Source of the DNA: Micromonospora mirobrigensis
Lineage (GTDB): Bacteria > Actinomycetota > Actinomycetes > Mycobacteriales > Micromonosporaceae
Length of the DNA: 64,000 bases
Assembly: GCF_900091555.1 (NCBI RefSeq)
Contig: NZ_FMCX01000002.1
Location: 797,585-861,584, forward strand
Direction: 5' to 3'
In this document: positions 16,332 to 24,909 of the stretch, piece after piece
Numbering within the stretch: the stretch's first letter is position 1
How the letters are laid out: each line of letters starts with the position of its first letter
Program-made: the position numbers and the translations under genes
The notes under the pieces: model-generated
What the model saw: the letters and a program-made list of their open reading frames with translations, nothing else
The model's database searches: none
What the model was told of the DNA's origin: nothing

Positions 16332-17678
16332 TCAGGGCGCGGTGTCGGCGACGGCCTTGGCGAAGACCTCGGAGCGGTGCTCGAAGTTGCGGAACCGCCC
16401 GTAGCTGGGGGCCGCCGGGGAGAGCAGCACCACCCCGCCGGTCGGGGTCAGCTCCCGGGAGCGCCGCACCGCGTCCACCAGGTCCTCGACCACCTCGGTA
16501 CGCACCCCGGGCAGCCCGGCGAGGGCCTCGACGATCCGCGGGCCGCTGTCCGGGATGCCGAGCACGGTGATCTCCCGGTCGGCGAGGTGCGCCCGCAGCG
16601 GGCCGTAGTCCAGCCCCCGGTCGGTGCCGCCGACGATCACCGTCAACGGCCGCCCCTCGTACGCGTCGATGGCGTGCATGGCCGCGTACGGGCTGGTGGC
16701 GAGGGTGTCGTCGACGAAGGTCAGGCCGGACGGCTCGACGATCTCGGTGAGCCGGTGGGCCAGCCCCTGGAACTCGGCGACGGCGACGGCGAGGTTGTCC
16801 CGGCGGGCGACCACGTCCACGCCGAGCGCGGCCAGCACGGCGAGGGCCACGCAGAGGTTGCCCTCGTTGTGCCGGCCGACCAGCGGCAGCACGGCGCGCG
16901 GGAAGAGCGGCCGATCACCCAGGTGGAACCAGGGGGTGCCGTCGGCGCCGGTCGCCACGTTCGCGGTGTCCGGGGTGCCGGCCCGCACCGCCCGCCGGTC
17001 GCCCAGCTCCAGCGCCAGCCGGGGGTCGGCGCCGTTGACCACGACGGTCTCCGGCCCGTACGCCAGCAGGTTGAGCTTGTCCCGGTAGTACTCCCGCTCG
17101 CCGCCGTGCGCGTCGAGGTGCTCGGGGAAGAGCGCGGTGACCACCGCGACCCGCGGCGAGTCGGTCAGGTCGGCGCACTGGTAGCTGGAGAGCTCCAGCA
17201 CGTACAGGTCGGCCTCGGGCAGGTCGAGCAGGGGCACGCCGATGTTGCCGCCGAAGACGTTGGGCCGGTCCATCGCGGTGAGTAGGTGGCTGATCAGGCT
17301 GGATGTGGTGCTCTTGCCCTTGCTGCCGGTGACCCCGACGGTCCGGTCGGCGTGCTCGGCCATCCAGAGCGCGCTGCCCTGGGTGACGGTCGCGCCGCGC
17401 CGGCGCAGCTCCACCATCCACGGGTGGGTGCTGGGCACGCCCGGGGAGCGGACCACCACGTCGGCGGCGGCCAGCCGGTCGAACGCCTCCTCGCCGGTGA
17501 CCAGCGGCGCGGCCTCGGCGAGCGGCCCCTCCCAGGGCAGGGTGAGGAAGTTGGCGCTGTCGTCCACGGCGACCAGGTCGGCGGGGTCGTGCGCGGCGAT
17601 CGCGAGCACGGCCGCCCGGCCCTCCCGGCCGGCTCCCCAGACGGCGACGTTCCGTCCGCGCAGGTCAGACAGGCGCAC
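16332..17678 (-). CDS. murD2: UDP-N-acetylmuramoyl-L-alanine--L-glutamate ligase (MurD2)
   Basis: A 448-residue Mur ligase. The N-terminal NVAVWGAGREGRAAVLAI is the UDP-sugar-binding domain, the ATP loop is VGVTGSKGKSTTSS with Lys122, and LELSSYQCADL and GRHNEGNLCVALAV mark the central domain. The C-terminal domain holds FVDDTLATSPYAAM, which in ordinary MurD reads NDSKATN. Because it lies beside murL, I assign it as MurD2, which adds L-Glu rather than D-Glu to UDP-MurNAc-L-Ala. GAGGAG lies 5 bases before the GTG at 17678. It is divergent from murL, with an 86-bp shared promoter region. An ordinary MurD elsewhere in the genome is expected but not visible here. Confidence 0.85.
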   Translation of the reverse strand: MRLSDLRGRNVAVWGAGREGRAAVLAIAAHDPADLVAVDDSANFLTLPWEGPLAEAAPLVTGEEAFDRLAAADVVVRSPGVPSTHPWMVELRRRGATVTQGSALWMAEHADRTVGVTGSKGKSTTSSLISHLLTAMDRPNVFGGNIGVPLLDLPEADLYVLELSSYQCADLTDSPRVAVVTALFPEHLDAHGGEREYYRDKLNLLAYGPETVVVNGADPRLALELGDRRAVRAGTPDTANVATGADGTPWFHLGDRPLFPRAVLPLVGRHNEGNLCVALAVLAALGVDVVARRDNLAVAVAEFQGLAHRLTEIVEPSGLTFVDDTLATSPYAAMHAIDAYEGRPLTVIVGGTDRGLDYGPLRAHLADREITVLGIPDSGPRIVEALAGLPGVRTEVVEDLVDAVRRSRELTPTGGVVLLSPAAPSYGRFRNFEHRSEVFAKAVADTAP

Positions 17679-17764
17679 AAGCTCTCCTCGGGGTCGCGGT
17701 GGCGGCGGGCGGTGTGGTCCGACACAGCCGGACACGGCGGACGAACCAGGGCCTAGTATTGCGT

Positions 17765-19114
17765 GTGCCCAACGAGCAGCTCCGGCGGATGGACGCCTTC
17801 ACCTTCCCGTCCTACTCGATCGATCTTGCCACCGGCGAGGCGTTGTTCGACTACGCCCTCACCGGTCCCGACGGCGAGCAGCGGTTCACCGAGGTGATCA
17901 CCCTGCCGTTGCCGGCCGAGCCGCCCTCGGACGCGACGGTCGCCACCCTCGGCCGGGTGCTCGAACTGCTGCACGTGGTGGCCGGGGTCAGCTACTACAA
18001 GGCCGCCGCGCCGGCCCGGCTGGTGCTGCCGGCGCCGCTGGGCGCGGCCGCCGTCGAGCTGGTCACCGCCGTCTACACCAAGGGCCTCGCCGAGTACGCG
18101 TACCGCAACCGGCTGCCGCACGTGCTCGAACTGCGTCCCGAGGTCCCGGCCGGGTCGGTCGAGCCCGCCGCGCCGTTGGACAACTCCGACCGGCGTCCGC
18201 TGTCGGCGGTGGGCGGCGGCAAGGACTCGATCGTCAGCCTGGAGGCGCTGCGCCGGGCCGGCTTCGACCCGGTGCCCTTCTCGGTCAACCCGAACCACGT
18301 GATCGTCGCGGTGAACGAGGCGTCCGGGCTGCCCGCGCTGGCCGCCCGGCGGCGGATCGACCCGGTGCTGTTCGACCTGAACGCGGCCGGCGCGTTGAAC
18401 GGCCACATCCCGGTGACCGCGATCAACTCGCTGATCGCGGTGGCCACCGCCGTGCTGAACGGGCTGGGCCCGGTGGTGATGTCCAACGAGCGCTCGGCGT
18501 CGGACCCGAACCTGGTCTGGGACGGTCACGAGATCAACCACCAGTGGTCCAAGGGCGTCGAGGCCGAGGGGCTGCTGCGGGCGGCGCTGGCCGAGCACGC
18601 CGGGCTCACCGAGCCGTACTTCTCGCTGCTGCGGTCCCTGTCGGAGCTGCACATCGCCCGGCTCTTCGCCACCATCGACCGGTACGACGACGTGGTGACC
18701 AGCTGCAACGCCGCGTTCAAGCTGCGCGACGCCAGCGAGCGCTGGTGCCGCAACTGCCCGAAGTGCCGGTTCGTCTTCCTGGCCATGGCGCCGTTCATGC
18801 CGCGCGAGCGGGTGGTGCACATCTTCGGCGGCGACATGCTGGCCGACGAGACGCAGATCCCCGGCTACCGGGAGTTGCTCGGCGTGGACGGGCACAAGCC
18901 CTTCGAGTGCGTCGGCGAGGTCGAGGAGTCGGTCGTGGCGTTGAGCCTGCTCGCCGAGCAGGACCAGTGGCGCGACGCCCCCGTGGTCCGCTCCCTCGTC
19001 GATGCCGTACCCGAGACCGCCTGGGCGACCGCGGCCCGCTCCGACGTCTTCACCCCCGGCGGCCCCAACCACATCCCCGCCCCCTACACCAAGACCCTCA
19101 CCACCCTCACCTGA
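17765..19114 (+). CDS. murL: UDP-MurNAc-L-alanyl-L-glutamate epimerase (MurL)
   Basis: A 449-residue protein that I recognise as MurL, the enzyme that inverts the terminal L-Glu of UDP-MurNAc-L-Ala-L-Glu to D-Glu with ATP and Mg. The ATP pyrophosphatase loop is LSAVGGGKDSIVSLEAL (SAVGGGKDS at residues 147-155). Further hallmarks are FSVNPNHVIVAVNE, VVMSNERSASDPNL and the cysteine pair ERWCRNCPKCRFVF near the C-terminal third. The start could be the GTG at 17765 or the ATG at 17789; relatives often begin at the MDAFTFPSY segment. With MurD2 it supplies D-Glu without needing glutamate racemase (MurI). The pathway was described in Xanthomonas. Confidence 0.88.
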   Translation: MPNEQLRRMDAFTFPSYSIDLATGEALFDYALTGPDGEQRFTEVITLPLPAEPPSDATVATLGRVLELLHVVAGVSYYKAAAPARLVLPAPLGAAAVELVTAVYTKGLAEYAYRNRLPHVLELRPEVPAGSVEPAAPLDNSDRRPLSAVGGGKDSIVSLEALRRAGFDPVPFSVNPNHVIVAVNEASGLPALAARRRIDPVLFDLNAAGALNGHIPVTAINSLIAVATAVLNGLGPVVMSNERSASDPNLVWDGHEINHQWSKGVEAEGLLRAALAEHAGLTEPYFSLLRSLSELHIARLFATIDRYDDVVTSCNAAFKLRDASERWCRNCPKCRFVFLAMAPFMPRERVVHIFGGDMLADETQIPGYRELLGVDGHKPFECVGEVEESVVALSLLAEQDQWRDAPVVRSLVDAVPETAWATAARSDVFTPGGPNHIPAPYTKTLTTLT

Positions 19115-19127
19115 CCGACCCCTCCCC

Positions 19128-19191
19128 CGTTGATCATGAAGTTGGCGGCAGCGAAACGGGACATTTCACACCGCTAACTTCATGATCAACG
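19128..19191. repeat. 21-bp inverted repeat between convergent murL and pucR-like genes
   Basis: Left arm 19128-19148 (CGTTGATCATGAAGTTGGCGG) and right arm 19171-19191 match in 20 of 21 positions around a 22-base loop. The centre of each arm, TTGATCATGAAGTT, is much more AT-rich than its surroundings. It can fold into a long hairpin and sits exactly between two gene ends, so a two-way terminator is likely. I associate this palindrome with other Micromonospora intergenic regions, so it may be a dispersed repeat. Confidence 0.7.
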
Positions 19192-19207
19192 CGCCCGGTG
19201 CCGGGGG

Positions 19208-20950
19208 TCAGGGGGTGCGGATGGCGTCCAGGGCCAGGAGGGCCACGTGGAGGGAGAGGCAGGTCTCGACGGAGTCGAGGTCGGCCCCGAGGATGCGGGC
19301 GATACGGGCCAGGCGTTCGTAGAAGGCCGGACGGGACAGGTGCGCCGCCACGGCCGCCGCGGACTTGTTGCGGCCCTGGTCCAGGTACGCCCGCAGGGTG
19401 CCCAGCAACTGCTCCCGGGGGTGCTGGGCGTCGTACGCGAGCAGCGCGCCCAGTTCCCGCTCGACGAAGGTCTGCACCCGCGGCTCGTCGCGGAGCAGGT
19501 GCAGCAACCCGGCCAGGCCGACGTGCGGCAGCCGGAAGATCGGCAGGTCCCGGCGGTCCCGGCGGGCGGCGTCGGCGACCTGCCGCGCCTCGATCAGCGA
19601 ACGGCGGGCCTCCCGCAGGGTGCCCACACCGGTGCCGGCGGCCACGATCACCGACCCGGGCCGCCCGGCGGGTGACCGGGACGCGGGGACGTCCACCCGG
19701 GTACGGCGCAGCGCCGCGGCGAACGCGGCGAGGGCCCTCTCCTCGCCCGTGGCGTCGGGCAGGGCGAGCAGCGCACCGACCGCCTGGTCGTCGACCGCAC
19801 TGGTCAACGCGGTCAGCTTGGCCTCGCGCAGGGCCTGCCCGACCGCCTCGGCGAGGTCCCGCAGCCGGGCCGGGCCGGCCTCCGGCGTCGCGTCGGGGAG
19901 CAGACCGCTCTCCGCGGCGCCGTTCTCGGCAGCCGGTTCGTCGAGTCGGTGCCGGACCACCACCCCGACCAGGTGCCGGCGTTCCAGCGTCACCCCGAGC
20001 GCCCGGGCCCGCAGCGCCACCTCGTCCACCGGCCGGGAGTGGTCCAGCAGGGCGGTGAGCAGGGTGCGGTGGATCTGCCGCTCCAACCCCTCGGCGTCCC
20101 GGCGGATCAGCCGCCCCAGGGCCAGGGTGGACGCGGCCCGCTCCAGCAGGATGGTCAGCCGGGTCGGCGGGGTACCGGGCGGCCGGGACCCGGTGGCGCC
20201 GCCGGAGGTCAGGTCACCGCCGCCCGGCCAGCGCAGCAGCAGCCGCCCCCAGTCGTGCCCCCGGGCGCCGACGGTGGTCACCAGCCATCCGGCGTCGGCG
20301 TCGTACGCGGTCCGGCCGACGGGACGGATCCGGCGGGAGTGCTGCTCCCAGCCGTCGAGCAGCAGCTCCGGGCTCTCCCCCGCCGGGTCGTACGCGAGCA
20401 CCTGCCGGGACAGGTTCTCCAGCACCACCGGGCAGCCGGCCAGCTCGGCGGCCTGCCGGACCACCTCGGCCGGCCCGGCGCCCTCCACCGACAGCTCGGT
20501 GAACCGCTGGTGGATCTCCTCGGTGGCGCGCAGCTCGGTGAGCTGGGCGTCCACGATCAGCGCGTGCACCGCCTCGGTGATCCGGACGAACGGGGTGGCC
20601 CGGCGCAGCTCCACCAGCGGCAGGCCACGGCGTTCCGCCGCCGCCGCCATCACCCGGGGCACCGCGCTGGCGTACCGGCGGCCGAGCTCCACCACCAGAC
20701 CGGAGACGCCCACGTCGGCCAGGTCGCCGATGAACGCGCGCAGCCCGGCGTCGTCGGCGGGCAGGCCGATGCCGGTCGTGAGCACCAGCTCGCCCCCGCC
20801 GAGCAGGGTGGCGATGTCGGGCACCTCCGCCACGTGCACCCAGCGCACCCGACGGTCCAGCCCGGCCTCGCCGGCCACCAGCCGGGGGGCGCCGTGCCGG
20901 ACCGGATCGAGGGCGAGCACCTCACGTACGGTAGGGAACACGGGCGACAC
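19208..20950 (-). CDS. PucR family transcriptional regulator
   Basis: A 580-residue regulator. The N-terminal PucR domain begins PTVREVLALDPVRHGAPRLV and contains VHVAEVPDIATLLGGGELVL. A GGDEF-like middle (about 330-480) follows, with SVIVAAGTGVGTLREARRSL. The C-terminal PucR helix-turn-helix is LGTLRAYLDQGRNKSAAAVA then AHLSRPAFYERLARI (about 515-550). Relatives control purine, pyrimidine or amino-acid catabolism genes. No catabolic operon is adjacent; the nearest candidate is the transaminase/mmsA pair 5 kb away. The GTG at 20950 is used because the domain begins within a few residues of it. Confidence 0.85.
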   Translation of the reverse strand: MSPVFPTVREVLALDPVRHGAPRLVAGEAGLDRRVRWVHVAEVPDIATLLGGGELVLTTGIGLPADDAGLRAFIGDLADVGVSGLVVELGRRYASAVPRVMAAAAERRGLPLVELRRATPFVRITEAVHALIVDAQLTELRATEEIHQRFTELSVEGAGPAEVVRQAAELAGCPVVLENLSRQVLAYDPAGESPELLLDGWEQHSRRIRPVGRTAYDADAGWLVTTVGARGHDWGRLLLRWPGGGDLTSGGATGSRPPGTPPTRLTILLERAASTLALGRLIRRDAEGLERQIHRTLLTALLDHSRPVDEVALRARALGVTLERRHLVGVVVRHRLDEPAAENGAAESGLLPDATPEAGPARLRDLAEAVGQALREAKLTALTSAVDDQAVGALLALPDATGEERALAAFAAALRRTRVDVPASRSPAGRPGSVIVAAGTGVGTLREARRSLIEARQVADAARRDRRDLPIFRLPHVGLAGLLHLLRDEPRVQTFVERELGALLAYDAQHPREQLLGTLRAYLDQGRNKSAAAVAAHLSRPAFYERLARIARILGADLDSVETCLSLHVALLALDAIRTP

Positions 20951-20995
20951 GCTACCGTCCGTGACACCCGGCGGAAACGGGGCCGACCGGGCCGG

Positions 20996-21805
20996 TCAGA
21001 GCGGGTCGTCGCGGCCCAGCTCCCAGCAGGCCACGGCGGTGGCGGCGGCCACGTTCAGCGAGTCGACGCCGCGCCGCATCGGGATCACCACCCGCACGTC
21101 GCTGGCGTCCATCGCCGCCCGGGTCAGGCCGGCCCCCTCGGCGCCCATCAACAGCGCCGCCCGGGCCCGCTGGTCGGCGGTGAGCCGCTGGATCGGCACC
21201 GCGTCCGGGGCGGGGGTCATCGCCAGCACGGTGAAACCGGCCGCCCGGACCTGGGCGAACGCGTCCGGCCAGGGCTCGAGCTTCGCGTACGGGATGGCGA
21301 AGACCTCCCCCATGCTGACCCGGACGCTGCGCCGGTAGAGCGGGTCGGCGCAGGTCGGCGAGAGCAGCACCGCGTCCACCCCGAGCGCGGCCACCGCCCG
21401 GAAGATCGCGCCGAGGTTGGTGTGGTTGTTGACGTCCTCGAGGATCACCACCCGGCGGGCGTCGGCCAGCACCTCGGCGGCGGTGGGCAGCGGCTTGCGG
21501 TGGAACGAGGCGAGCACGCCCCGGTGCACGTGGAAGCCGGTGGCCTTCTCCAGCACCTGCTGGGTGGCCGCGTAGACCGGGGTGTCCCCGGTGTCCAGGT
21601 CGGCGAGCTGGTCGGCCCGTTTCGCGTCGACCAGGTACGACCGGGCCGGGTAGCCGGCTCGCAGCGCCCGCCGCAGCACCAGCTCCCCCTCGGCGATGAA
21701 CAGGCCGTGCGGGGGCTCCCAGCGGGTCCGCAGCTCGACGTCGGTCAGCGCGCGGTAGTCGCCGATCCGCTCGTCGTCGGGGTCGGTGATCTCGTGGACG
21801 GGCAC
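20996..21805 (-). CDS. SpoU/TrmH family RNA 2'-O-methyltransferase
   Basis: A 269-residue SPOUT methyltransferase that methylates a ribose 2'-OH in tRNA or rRNA using SAM. An N-terminal substrate-binding part (RWEPPHGLFIAEGELVLRRA) is followed by the three SpoU motifs: motif 1 NNHTNLGAIFRAVAALGVDA, motif 2 LLMGAEGAGLT and motif 3 IPMRRGVDSLNVAAATAVAC. The deep trefoil knot of the SAM site is built from motifs 2 and 3. The GTG at 21805 has only a weak ribosome-binding site. The target nucleotide cannot be read from sequence. It lies just upstream of the PucR-type gene's promoter on the opposite side, with a 45-bp gap to it. Confidence 0.88.
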   Translation of the reverse strand: MPVHEITDPDDERIGDYRALTDVELRTRWEPPHGLFIAEGELVLRRALRAGYPARSYLVDAKRADQLADLDTGDTPVYAATQQVLEKATGFHVHRGVLASFHRKPLPTAAEVLADARRVVILEDVNNHTNLGAIFRAVAALGVDAVLLSPTCADPLYRRSVRVSMGEVFAIPYAKLEPWPDAFAQVRAAGFTVLAMTPAPDAVPIQRLTADQRARAALLMGAEGAGLTRAAMDASDVRVVIPMRRGVDSLNVAAATAVACWELGRDDPL

Positions 21806-21986
21806 CCGACGATTCTGCCCGGCGCCCGTACCGCGCCGCTCGGGGCGGTGGCCGCGAGCGGCGTGCGCCACGGGCACGAGCGCGGCGGACGACGGATCGG
21901 GAGGTTCCCGGTCTGCGCGGCGATGAGTTCCGGCGGCCCGGTCGGTCGACCCGACAGGCATCCAGACCAATCGGGAGCGTGGGCCC

Positions 21987-22523
21987 ATGCGCAAGGTCGT
22001 CGTGTACGAATTGTTGTCCCTCGACGGGGTGGCCGAGAAGCCGGACGAGTTCTTCACCGCCTGGGACGAGGCGATGGACGCCAACCTCGCCGCCGTGATC
22101 GCTGCGCAGGACGCGGTCGTGCTGGGCCGCCACAGCTACACCGAGTGGGCACAGTTCTGGCCGAGCAGCCCGATCGAGCCGTTCGCCACGTTCATCAACG
22201 ACGTGCCGAAGTACGTCGCCACGTCGACCCCGCTCGACCAGCAGTGGGCCAACGCGACGGCGATCGAGGGCGGGCTGGTCGAGTTCGTGCGCGAGCTCAA
22301 GACGCGGCGCGGTGGCGACGTCGGCGTCCACGCGAGCATCTCGGTGGCGCGGGCGCTGCTGGCCGCGGACCTCGTCGACGAGCTCAGGCTCGTGGTCGCG
22401 CCGGCGATCGTCGGCCGCGGCCGACGACTCCTCGACGGCCTGCCCGCCATGCGGCTCGAGCCGACCCGCGGTGTGACCTCACCGACCGGCCATCTGCTCG
22501 TCGACTACCGCGTCGTTCGCTGA
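21987..22523 (+). CDS. Dihydrofolate reductase-fold (RibD C-terminal) reductase
   Basis: A 178-residue NADPH-binding protein of the DHFR/RibD-C fold. The signature strands are KVVVYELLSLDGVAEKPDEF (residues 3-22), AVVLGRHSYTEWAQFWP and DELRLVVAPAIVGRGRRL. Such proteins are common in actinomycetes as stand-alone reductases of unknown substrate. A lack of the usual DHFR folate motif makes true folate reduction unlikely. GGGAGCG lies ahead of the ATG at 21987. The 181-bp spacer upstream, shared with the divergent methyltransferase gene, holds no obvious further feature. Confidence 0.85.
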   Translation: MRKVVVYELLSLDGVAEKPDEFFTAWDEAMDANLAAVIAAQDAVVLGRHSYTEWAQFWPSSPIEPFATFINDVPKYVATSTPLDQQWANATAIEGGLVEFVRELKTRRGGDVGVHASISVARALLAADLVDELRLVVAPAIVGRGRRLLDGLPAMRLEPTRGVTSPTGHLLVDYRVVR

Positions 22524-22568
22524 CGGCACCAGCCGGCACGCCGGCCACGACGGCCGCCGCGAGCCGGC

Positions 22569-24749
22569 TCAGCCGCGGCGGCCCTGGAGCCAGCGCATGA
22601 TGTCCGCCGGCAGGCCCTGGTCGTCCCGCGGCTGCGGCGGCTGGGTCGGCCGCGGCGACGGGCGCGGCGGCTCCGGCCGCTGCGGGTCGCCGGCCAGCTC
22701 GGCGCTGGGCGCGGTGAAGTCGCGCACCGGCAGCGGGTCCACGGCGGTACGGATGGTCCGGGCGACCGCGTCGATCACCTCGGACTGCACCGCCGAGCCG
22801 ACCAGGTCGGTGGAGTCGTCCGGGTTGGCGGCGATCCCGGCCACCGCCACCTGCGGGGTGAACCCGACGAAGGTCTCGGTGGCGTTCTTCTCCGAGCTGC
22901 CGGTCTTGCCGGCGACCGGCCGGCCGACGATCCCGTCGACCCCGCTGGCCGTACCGCCGTTGCACTGCCCGTACGCGGACTGCTGACCCACCGGGCAGCG
23001 CGCCGCGTCGGTGGCGGCCCGGGCCACGTCCTCGCTGAGCACCCGCTTGCAGGACGGCTGGCCCACCGGCACCTTCGCGCCGTCCGGGGCGGTCACCGAC
23101 ACCACCGGCGTCGGCGCGCAGTACATCCCCTCGGAGGCGACGGTCGCGTACGCGTTGGCCAGGTCCAGCGGGGTGGTGGCGGCCACGCCGAGGGTGAACG
23201 CGCCCCAGTTCTTCGCGTCGTGGGCGGCGAAGTCGGCGTCGGCCTTCGACCGGAAGGTGATGCCCAGGCGCTGGGCCATCTCCACCACCTTGTCCTCGCC
23301 GACCTGCTCGGCCAGCCAGACGAAGTACGTGTTCACCGAGCGGCCGAAGCCGTCCCACATCATCCGGTAGCCGTCCATCCGCTCCGGGTTGGCGTTGGCC
23401 GGGCACCACTTGCCGTCGCAGCTGCTCTCGCTGTCGTCGGCGTACCGGGTGGGCAGCCGGCTGGGCGCGTCGAAACCGGTCGAGAGGGTACGCCCCGACT
23501 CCAGCGCGGCGAGCATGGTGAACATCTTGAACGTCGATCCGGCCTGGTAGCCCTCGACGCTGCCCCCGCCGGAGATCAGCGGGTTCATCGTCTCGCCCCT
23601 GCCCAGGCCGTACTGCCGGTTGACCGCCATGGCGAGGACCCGGCCGGTGCCCGGTTCGACGGCGGCGATGGGCAGCGCCCGCTTGTCGCCGTCGGCGTAC
23701 ACCTTGCGGGCCTGCGCGACGGCGGTGGCCTGCACGGCCGGGTCGAGCGAGGTGACCACCCGGTAGCCGCCGCGGCGCAGCGCCTGCTCGCGCTCCTCCG
23801 GGTTGGCGCCGAAGGCCGGCTGGGTCAGCCACCAGCGGCGCAGGTAGTCGCAGAAGAAGCCGGTGTCGGCGGTGGAGGTGGCGGTGCAGCCGTTGGGCTG
23901 GGCGGTCGGGCGCAGGGTCAGCTTCTCGGCCTTGGCCGCCGCCGCCTGCGCCGCGGTGATCCTGCCGGTGTCGGCCATCGAGTCGAGCACGTACCCGCGC
24001 CGGTCCAGCGCGGCCCGCTTGTCGCCGTCGATCGGGCTGTACTGGTCCGGGGACTGGACCAGGCCGGCGAGCAGGGCCGCCTCGCCGAGGGTCAGGTCCG
24101 CCGGCGCCTTGGCGAAGTAGCGCTGGCTGGCCGCCGCGATCCCGTACGCGCCGGAGCCGAAGTAGGCGATGTTCAGGTAGCGGTTGAGGATCTCGTCCTT
24201 GCTGAGCCGGTCCTCCAGCGCGGTGGCGTACCTGATCTCCTGGAGCTTGCGGCCCATGGTCTGCTCGGTGGCCGCGGCCCGCTCCTCGGCGGTGCGGCTC
24301 GGGTCGGTCTTGAGCACGTTGCGGACGTACTGCATGGTCAGGGTCGAACCGCCCTGGGAGGTACCGCCGCCGGTGACGTTGGCGACCAGGGCCCGGGCCA
24401 TGCCGCGCAGGTCCGCGCCGCCGTGCGAGTAGAACCGCCGGTCCTCGGCCGCCACGATCGCCTCCCGCATCACCGGCGCGATCTCGGCCAGCGGCACGTC
24501 GCTGCGGTTGACGTCGTAGAAGGTGGTGAGCAGCGTCCTGCCGTCGCGGGCGTAGAGGTAGGAACGCTGCGGCTGGGCGGGGGTGCGCAGCGCGGCCGGC
24601 AGGTCGTCGAACGCGGTGAACCCGGCCTTGGTGGCGGCGCCGGCGAGCAGGCTGCCCGGCAGTGCGGCGACCGCGACGACGAGGCCGGCCAGCAGGCCGG
24701 CGAGCAGCACGGTGAGGAGCCGCGTCAGCGGCGACCGGGGTCGGGGCAT
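22569..24749 (-). CDS. Class A penicillin-binding protein (glycosyltransferase-transpeptidase)
   Basis: A 726-residue bifunctional peptidoglycan synthase. A cytoplasmic RPRSPLTRLL and one membrane anchor (about 9-36) are followed by the GT51 domain, with EDRRFYSHGG carrying the catalytic Glu, then SQGGSTLTMQYVRN and RYLNIAYFGSGAYG. The transpeptidase domain has STFK with nucleophile Ser405 and Lys408, the SVN triad in GFGRSVNTYF and KTGS in VAGKTGSSEKN. A proline-rich tail (PQRPEPPRPSPRPTQPPQP) precedes the last helix. It polymerises and crosslinks glycan strands at the membrane. The ATG at 24749 lacks a strong ribosome-binding site. Confidence 0.92.
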   Translation of the reverse strand: MPRPRSPLTRLLTVLLAGLLAGLVVAVAALPGSLLAGAATKAGFTAFDDLPAALRTPAQPQRSYLYARDGRTLLTTFYDVNRSDVPLAEIAPVMREAIVAAEDRRFYSHGGADLRGMARALVANVTGGGTSQGGSTLTMQYVRNVLKTDPSRTAEERAAATEQTMGRKLQEIRYATALEDRLSKDEILNRYLNIAYFGSGAYGIAAASQRYFAKAPADLTLGEAALLAGLVQSPDQYSPIDGDKRAALDRRGYVLDSMADTGRITAAQAAAAKAEKLTLRPTAQPNGCTATSTADTGFFCDYLRRWWLTQPAFGANPEEREQALRRGGYRVVTSLDPAVQATAVAQARKVYADGDKRALPIAAVEPGTGRVLAMAVNRQYGLGRGETMNPLISGGGSVEGYQAGSTFKMFTMLAALESGRTLSTGFDAPSRLPTRYADDSESSCDGKWCPANANPERMDGYRMMWDGFGRSVNTYFVWLAEQVGEDKVVEMAQRLGITFRSKADADFAAHDAKNWGAFTLGVAATTPLDLANAYATVASEGMYCAPTPVVSVTAPDGAKVPVGQPSCKRVLSEDVARAATDAARCPVGQQSAYGQCNGGTASGVDGIVGRPVAGKTGSSEKNATETFVGFTPQVAVAGIAANPDDSTDLVGSAVQSEVIDAVARTIRTAVDPLPVRDFTAPSAELAGDPQRPEPPRPSPRPTQPPQPRDDQGLPADIMRWLQGRRG

Positions 24750-24800
24750 GGCTGCAAGGATTGCCGTGGGGGTGCGAAGCGGGCCACCCCACCACGCGAT

Positions 24801-24828
24801 TGTCAGCTAACTCACCGTCACCTGACAG
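24801..24828. promoter_or_regulatory. Inverted repeat upstream of the PBP gene
   Basis: TGTCAG (24801-24806) and CTGACAG (24822-24828) form an inverted repeat with a 15-base spacer, 52-79 bp upstream of the PBP start codon. The surrounding ATTGTCAGCTAACTCACC is less GC-rich than its neighbours. It could be an operator or part of the promoter. No regulator is suggested by the neighbours. Confidence 0.3.
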
Positions 24829-24909
24829 CGATCTCCCCACCTCACCGCCCGCCCGTCCCCCGCGTCCCCTTCCGCCCCCGTCCGGGTCCGGGCCGACCCC
24901 GGCGAGGGG

